A stretch of 10,960 nt of DNA, taken from positions 510-11,469 of the forward strand of contig DNFG01000210.1 of assembly GCA_003487005.1 (NCBI GenBank), read 5' to 3'. The DNA is from Bryobacterales bacterium. GTDB lineage: Bacteria; Acidobacteriota; Terriglobia; Bryobacterales; Bryobacteraceae. Every line of letters begins with the position of its first letter. Within the stretch, counting starts at the first letter, position 1. Made by a program: the position numbers and the translations under genes. Below are positions 7,039 through 10,960 of the stretch, one piece after another. The notes under the pieces were generated by a model. It ran no database searches. It had not been told where the DNA came from and saw only the letters and a program-made list of their open reading frames with translations.

Positions 7039-8016
7039 TCAGGCGAGGGCTTCCTTCATGACCGCCAGGTAGCGCGCGGCGGTGGCTTTCATGTCGCCGG
7101 GGTGTTTATCCTGTTCCAGGCTGAGAAATCCGGAATAGCCGATCTGCTTGAGCGTCTGGCCGATATGGCGGAAGTCCATCACACCTTCGCCGATGTGAGG
7201 GAATCGGCGCATCAACCCATCAATGTCACGCATGTGCAAATTCATTAACTGGCGCTTCATCTTGTGGATGGCCACAACCGGATACTCACGCTGGGCAAGG
7301 GTCCAGCCGACGTCGAGGTTGTACCCGAGCGCCGGGTCGCGGATTTCGTTCCAGAGAAGCAAGAATGAAGTCGCGTCGTGGATCATCGTGTGGGTGTGGT
7401 GCTCGATGGTGAGCTTGATCCCGTGGCGTTTGGCTCGTTCGACACATTCGCGGGTAGTGGCCACGTAGGCGGACCAGAGCTTGTCCCAATCGAAGGAAGC
7501 GGCGACTTCGATACGGAACTTCTGGCCGGGTTTCGGATTCTCGATATCGTAATAGCGGGGCAGGTATTCCTGAGGGCCCTGGAGTTCGCGCGCCCAGGGA
7601 GCGACGATATTGATGAGCGGGGCGCCCATGCGCCGGGCGAGGCGGCAGCCCTCTTCGAAAAAGTCGAGGTTGCGGGCGCGTTCGCCTGCGTCCAGGCTGG
7701 TCAGGCCTTCCACGACGGGCTGGAAGAGGATGAACTGGGCAACTTCGAGCCCCCAACGGTCGAGACGCTTGCGGAGTTCACTGCACTTCGCCTCAGTCCA
7801 GTAATCGCGGAGTTGCTCGCGCGAGTTGACAATCAGTTCGATGCCCTCGAAACCGGTCTGGCCGATGATGTCGATGGCTTCGTCGGGGACGCCCGCGGTG
7901 TTGAATGGATGGAACGCAAAGCTGGTACAGGCGATTTTGGGCCTGGCGCGGGCCGGGGCGGGTTGGGCGGCGAGCGGCGCGGCCAGCGAAGTCGAAAGGA
8001 AGGAACGACGGTCCAT
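7039..8016 (-). CDS. Tat-exported sugar phosphate isomerase/epimerase family protein
   Basis: A 325-residue TIM barrel of the xylose isomerase-like/AP endonuclease 2 superfamily (PF01261). Relatives include tagatose/psicose 3-epimerases, inosose dehydratases and lyases acting on 3-keto-glycosides. The metal-binding quartet is visible: Glu205 in TIEHHTH, Asp235 in NLDVGW, His261 in NLHMRD and Glu301 in LSLEQD. The substrate cannot be read from the sequence. The N-terminus MDRRSFLSTSLAAPLAAQ is a twin-arginine leader, so the folded enzyme is probably exported. The start is ATG 8016; the open frame continues to 8133, but those 39 residues are Arg/Pro-rich and would bury the leader. There is no clear Shine-Dalgarno, and TACACT lies 9 nt upstream. 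It is divergent from a Gfo/Idh/MocA oxidoreductase 147 bp away, a pairing common in sugar and glycoside catabolism. The 793-residue protein gene follows downstream. Confidence 0.88.
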   Translation of the reverse strand: MDRRSFLSTSLAAPLAAQPAPARARPKIACTSFAFHPFNTAGVPDEAIDIIGQTGFEGIELIVNSREQLRDYWTEAKCSELRKRLDRWGLEVAQFILFQPVVEGLTSLDAGERARNLDFFEEGCRLARRMGAPLINIVAPWARELQGPQEYLPRYYDIENPKPGQKFRIEVAASFDWDKLWSAYVATTRECVERAKRHGIKLTIEHHTHTMIHDATSFLLLWNEIRDPALGYNLDVGWTLAQREYPVVAIHKMKRQLMNLHMRDIDGLMRRFPHIGEGVMDFRHIGQTLKQIGYSGFLSLEQDKHPGDMKATAARYLAVMKEALA

Positions 8017-8023
8017 GATGCTC

Positions 8024-8031
8024 TGAGTGTA
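8024..8031 (-). promoter_or_regulatory. Possible -10 box of the isomerase gene
   Basis: The - strand reads GCATACACTCAGAGCATC before the ATG at 8016. TACACT ends 9 nt before the start, placing transcription initiation within a few bases of the ATG. The octamer TACACTCA is identical to the one at the M28 peptidase start (3504-3497). No convincing -35 was seen. Confidence 0.35.
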
Positions 8032-8104
8032 TGCCAACTGGCTCCGCTGACCGGCTCCGGCCTGCCCGGATGGGTGTCTCCTGCGAGCGGCGGGCAGAGC
8101 GGCT

Positions 8105-8136
8105 GGCCAGAATCGAGGCGGCGCGGCCAGCATCGA
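8105..8136 (+). repeat. 12-bp direct repeat at 20-bp pitch, candidate operator
   Basis: GGCCAGAATCGA (8105-8116) and GGCCAGCATCGA (8125-8136) agree at 11 of 12 bases and start exactly 20 bp apart, about two helical turns, so both face the same side of the DNA. They lie in the divergent isomerase/oxidoreductase gap, just before the oxidoreductase start. A 7-bp inverted repeat (GCTGGCC 8102-8108, GGCCAGC 8125-8131) overlaps them. The layout suits a regulator binding as a tandem dimer. Confidence 0.45.
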
Positions 8137-8163
8137 TGAACGAATCGTGATTAACTAATGCTC

Positions 8164-9423
8164 ATGAAGCGCCGCCACTTTCTACTCTCTTCCGCAGCCA
8201 CGACGGCCGCGGCAGCCACCTCCTGGGCACAGGCGAGCGACCGCGTCCGGGTCGCCGTCATCGGCGTCGGCTCCCGCGGTTCCGCCCACATCCGGGAGAT
8301 GCTGCCGGTGCAGAATGTCGAGATCGCCGCGCTCGTGGACCCGGACGGCAACCGGACCGAGCAGAACGCGTCGGTGATCTTCCAGAAGACGGGCAAGCGG
8401 CCGAAGCTGGAATCCGACATGCGCCGGGTCTTTGAAGACAAGTCAATCGACGCTGTCACGGTCGCGACGACCAACCACTGGCACGCGCTGACGGCAATCT
8501 GGGCGATGCAGGCCGGCAAGGACGCCTTTGTCGAGAAACCGGTCTCCCACAATATCTACGAAGGCATCAAGCTGGTTGAAACCGCGCGGAAATACAAACG
8601 AATGGCCGCCGGATGCACGCAGCGGCGCTACTGGGGCCGCTTCCGGAAGGCCATTGAACTGCTCCACGCCGGAGTCATTGGGGACATTTACCAGGGTAAT
8701 TTCTTCTTCCCGGGCCGCCGCGATTCGATCGGGTTCAAAGAAACGAAGGCGCCACCGAACTGGCTGAACTGGGACCTCTGGCTGGGTCCGGCGCCGATGC
8801 AGCCGTATCACGAGAACCTCGTGCACTATAACTGGCACTGGTTCTGGGATTTCGGCAACGGCGAACTCGGCAACAACGGCATTCACATGATCGACATCCT
8901 CCGTTGGGGCATGCGCAAGACTCTGCCGGTGCGGGTTCACTCGACCGGCGGCCGGGTGGGCATGAATGACCAGGGGCAGACGCCCAACTCGCAGAACGTC
9001 ACCTGGATCTACGCGGACGGTGCCGTCATCAACGGGCAACTGCGGGGTCTGTACACCAACGAGCCCATGCGCTGGGACTTCTTCGGCACCAAGGGACACC
9101 TCCAGTTGCAGGCCGACGGGCGTCATGTGCTGACGCTGGGTAGAAACAAGGCGCCGGAACCGGAGCCCGAGTACCCCGCCAACATCGACCACATGCAGAA
9201 CTTTGTGGAGGCGGTTCGCTCGCGCGACGCCAATCACATCCACGCCGAGATCGAGCAGACGTTCCTGTCAACGGCGCTCTGCCACCTGGGCAACATCGCC
9301 TACCGGACGGGCCGGGACCTGCGTTTCGACCCCACCGCGCTCACCTTCCCGGGCGATGCCGAAGCGAACCGGCTCTTGACGCGCGAATACCGCGCTCCGT
9401 ACATCGTCCCGGACAAGGTTTAG
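8164..9423 (+). CDS. Tat-exported Gfo/Idh/MocA family oxidoreductase
   Basis: A 419-residue NAD(P)-dependent sugar or polyol dehydrogenase of the Gfo/Idh/MocA family (PF01408). It opens with a twin-arginine leader (KRRHFLL, then an Ala/Thr-rich core ending WAQA, likely cleaved after residue 24). The Rossmann motif is GVGSRG at 34-39, with Asp59 of LVDP at the end of the second strand. EKP at 124-126 carries the conserved lysine. The catalytic region is GELGNNGIHMIDILRW with His241. Where inositol dehydrogenase has Asp four residues before this His, this protein has Asn237, a variant I associate with the 'GN.G.H..D' subgroup in Acidobacteriota and Planctomycetota. Export with bound cofactor, as in Zymomonas glucose-fructose oxidoreductase, is plausible. 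ATG 8158 would add only Met-Leu; 8164 gives the cleaner leader, though no Shine-Dalgarno separates them. Substrate unknown. Confidence 0.92.
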   Translation: MKRRHFLLSSAATTAAAATSWAQASDRVRVAVIGVGSRGSAHIREMLPVQNVEIAALVDPDGNRTEQNASVIFQKTGKRPKLESDMRRVFEDKSIDAVTVATTNHWHALTAIWAMQAGKDAFVEKPVSHNIYEGIKLVETARKYKRMAAGCTQRRYWGRFRKAIELLHAGVIGDIYQGNFFFPGRRDSIGFKETKAPPNWLNWDLWLGPAPMQPYHENLVHYNWHWFWDFGNGELGNNGIHMIDILRWGMRKTLPVRVHSTGGRVGMNDQGQTPNSQNVTWIYADGAVINGQLRGLYTNEPMRWDFFGTKGHLQLQADGRHVLTLGRNKAPEPEPEYPANIDHMQNFVEAVRSRDANHIHAEIEQTFLSTALCHLGNIAYRTGRDLRFDPTALTFPGDAEANRLLTREYRAPYIVPDKV

Positions 9424-9426
9424 AGC

Positions 9427-10960
9427 TCACCGGGGCCGGACCGGCCCCAGGTTCTCGCCCTGGAAGAAGAACAGCCGCCCATCCTCGCGCGACACGATCA
9501 GGTTGCGCCCGGATCCGGGCCCGAGTTCGCCCACCGATGCGCCAATTTCGTGGTGTCCGAGGTGAATTCTGGCGCTTTTGTGCTCCAGAACGACCGGGAA
9601 ACGGTACTTTGGCGCTTCATTGGTGCCGGTATTCTTGAGCCAGAGGACGGACGTGCCGGGCGCGCCGAGCGCCCACGGCAGGCCGGTGGCGGGTTCCGGC
9701 ACTGAGTGGTGCTTCGGCGTGGCGACCAAAAGGTCAAGAAGCCCGTCGCCGTCCCAGTCGGTGATTTCAAACTTGGAGCGGCCCTTCCCGCCGGCGAAGA
9801 GGAAGTTGGACGTGATGGCGCGGCCGTCTTCAAGGCGGAGTTTGCCTGCGTCGCTCAAGTTGGAATCGTCGAGACGCCAGTAGAGGTGGAACTGGTCTTG
9901 TTCGTCAAGCGCAATGTAGGCGACGCGTCCGCCCACGCGGGCGAGGCCTGGGCGGACGCGCCAGGTGCCGTGGAGGTCGAGGCCGTCGAGATACAGGATC
10001 CGCTCCGGACCCAGTTGCGGGGCGCGTCTTGTGCCGCGATTGAGGTAGACATAATGGCGGGAGGTGGAATCGCTGGCGACGATGTCCGGCAGGCCATCGC
10101 CGTTCCAGTCGAAGACATTCGGTGAAATATAGCCCCAACGGGCCTCGCCGGGGCCCTGAATGTCGCCTTTGTAACCGGGCTGAACATGGATTTCGCGTCC
10201 GCCGGCGTGAAGCGCGACACCCGGCGCCATTGCGGGCTTCCGGTTGGATCCCTGATTGCGGAAGAACAGGATCCGGCCCTCGGAATTGCCCGCAACGATG
10301 TCGAGGACGCCATCGCCGTCCCAATCGACGATCGTGGGCACGGCGAGGGTTCCGGCGTAGAGCGCGGCGTTCTCCTCGATCACCGGAACAGGCTGATGGT
10401 AGACCGGCCGGCCGAGGGGATCTGCCCCTCCGGTGGCGCGATAGAAGACCAGGCCGCCTTCGCCGCCTGCGATCACGTCCATCGAACCGGCGCGCACGCC
10501 CGGATAGAGCAGCGGATACACCCCGGCGAGCGGATGGCGGAGCGCCACGCCGTCCTCGCCCGCCAGGTGCCGCCGGGGGCCAAGGCGGAACTCTGGCCCG
10601 GGCTCAATCGCGTAGGAATAAAGGTCGCCGAACCAGGACCCGCTGACGAGCACGCCGCCGGCCGCAGTCAGGCGGCCCGCGTTCCACAGGATGCCTTCGC
10701 CCTCGCCGGAGAGCCGGCGGGCGGGCTGGCCGGGTTCAAAGCCCCAGAGATAAAAGCGGCCGATGCCGCCGCGCCAGATCCCCGCGCCATCGAACGGGAC
10801 ATACTCTGAACTGCGTGAACCAGCGCCGGGCGGGGCGTAGCCGCGACCGTCCGGGACGCTGAGGACGAAGCGCCACCCGCCGCCGGAGGCGGGCAGCGCG
10901 GCAATCGCCTGAGGCGCATGAGCGAGGCCCTGAACTGGAATCCTCGATTTTTCGACAAAC
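9427..10960 (-). CDS. VCBS/FG-GAP repeat protein, N-terminus beyond the window
   Basis: The frame stays open from the TGA at 9427 to the right edge, giving 510 visible residues without the N-terminus. An apparent GTG start at 10653 is internal: the frame upstream encodes 102 more residues of the same character (such as GIWRGGIGRFYLWGFEPG). Three calcium-binding D.D.DG..D loops typical of FG-GAP/VCBS blades are present: DWDGDGVLD (10326-10300), DWNGDGLPD (10110-10084) and DWDGDGLLD (9759-9733). Each is followed by a hydrophobic strand, and several by N.G or NTGT...APKY turns. These repeats build integrin-alpha-like beta-propellers in extracellular proteins that bind ligands or cell surfaces. 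No catalytic domain is visible, although one could lie in the missing part. It converges with the oxidoreductase gene with only 3 bp between stops. Confidence 0.88.
   Translation of the reverse strand, partial: FVEKSRIPVQGLAHAPQAIAALPASGGGWRFVLSVPDGRGYAPPGAGSRSSEYVPFDGAGIWRGGIGRFYLWGFEPGQPARRLSGEGEGILWNAGRLTAAGGVLVSGSWFGDLYSYAIEPGPEFRLGPRRHLAGEDGVALRHPLAGVYPLLYPGVRAGSMDVIAGGEGGLVFYRATGGADPLGRPVYHQPVPVIEENAALYAGTLAVPTIVDWDGDGVLDIVAGNSEGRILFFRNQGSNRKPAMAPGVALHAGGREIHVQPGYKGDIQGPGEARWGYISPNVFDWNGDGLPDIVASDSTSRHYVYLNRGTRRAPQLGPERILYLDGLDLHGTWRVRPGLARVGGRVAYIALDEQDQFHLYWRLDDSNLSDAGKLRLEDGRAITSNFLFAGGKGRSKFEITDWDGDGLLDLLVATPKHHSVPEPATGLPWALGAPGTSVLWLKNTGTNEAPKYRFPVVLEHKSARIHLGHHEIGASVGELGPGSGRNLIVSREDGRLFFFQGENLGPVRPR
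9432..9448. terminator. GC hairpin at the convergent gene junction
   Basis: GGGGCCG (9432-9438) pairs with CGGCCCC (9442-9448) around a 3-base loop, within the last codons of the VCBS gene and 9 bp beyond the oxidoreductase stop. It lacks a T-tract on either strand, so it can only be a weak or Rho-assisted terminator for the + strand gene. Confidence 0.35.

Noticed and set aside
7039..8016. Calling the TIM barrel an endonuclease IV
   Set aside because: It shares the superfamily fold, but the export leader, the four-ligand isomerase pattern and the oxidoreductase neighbour favour a sugar enzyme.
7378..8139. + strand open frame of 253 codons opposite the isomerase
   Set aside because: It mirrors the isomerase, whose metal-binding motifs are intact; composition is that of an antisense frame.
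8443..9243. - strand open frame of 266 codons opposite the oxidoreductase
   Set aside because: It is antisense to a clear Gfo/Idh/MocA enzyme and shows no recognisable motifs.
10186..10809. + strand open frame of 207 codons opposite the VCBS gene
   Set aside because: The opposite strand carries three calcium-loop repeats in one continuous frame; this is a shadow.

Overview
This looks like one end of a metagenome-assembled contig from a GC-rich soil-type bacterium. The best guess is Acidobacteriota of the Bryobacterales/Solibacter kind. That rests on a PEP-CTERM protein tail, several 'MDRRSFL'-type twin-arginine leaders on sugar enzymes, a VCBS/FG-GAP secreted protein and a Gly-rich M28 peptidase. 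It is a judgement from protein style, not a phylogeny. The first 13 bases are residual Illumina adapter, not genome.

Layout. 14-203 (+): C-terminus of a PEP-CTERM surface protein, followed by a strong hairpin terminator. 270-1883 (-): KefB/KefC-type CPA2 cation:proton antiporter with a C-terminal RCK/TrkA-N domain. 1893-3497 (-): exported M28 zinc peptidase, 9 bp upstream of the antiporter and probably co-transcribed and translationally coupled with it. 3630-4406 (+): thiG, thiazole synthase, divergent from the peptidase across a 132-bp promoter region. 4491-6872 (-): a 793-residue exported protein of unknown function, beta-propeller-like, with an internal duplication. 7039-8016 (-): Tat-exported sugar phosphate isomerase/epimerase-type TIM barrel. 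8164-9423 (+): Tat-exported Gfo/Idh/MocA oxidoreductase, divergent from the isomerase. 9427-10960 (-): VCBS/FG-GAP repeat protein whose N-terminus lies beyond the right edge.

How they fit together. The right two-thirds (4491-10960) is a run of exported proteins. The oxidoreductase and TIM-barrel pair fits extracytoplasmic sugar or glycoside conversion through keto-sugar intermediates. The two large beta-rich proteins on either side are plausible surface or substrate-contact partners, but that link is inference. ThiG is a housekeeping enzyme standing apart from other thiamin genes. The most novel item is the duplicated module of the 793-residue protein. Also worth checking are -10-like TACAAT/TACACT boxes very close to start codons that lack a Shine-Dalgarno, and a 12-bp direct repeat at 20-bp pitch before the oxidoreductase. 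No RNA genes, CRISPR arrays, insertion sequences or phage genes were seen. No intergenic gap exceeds about 170 bases.
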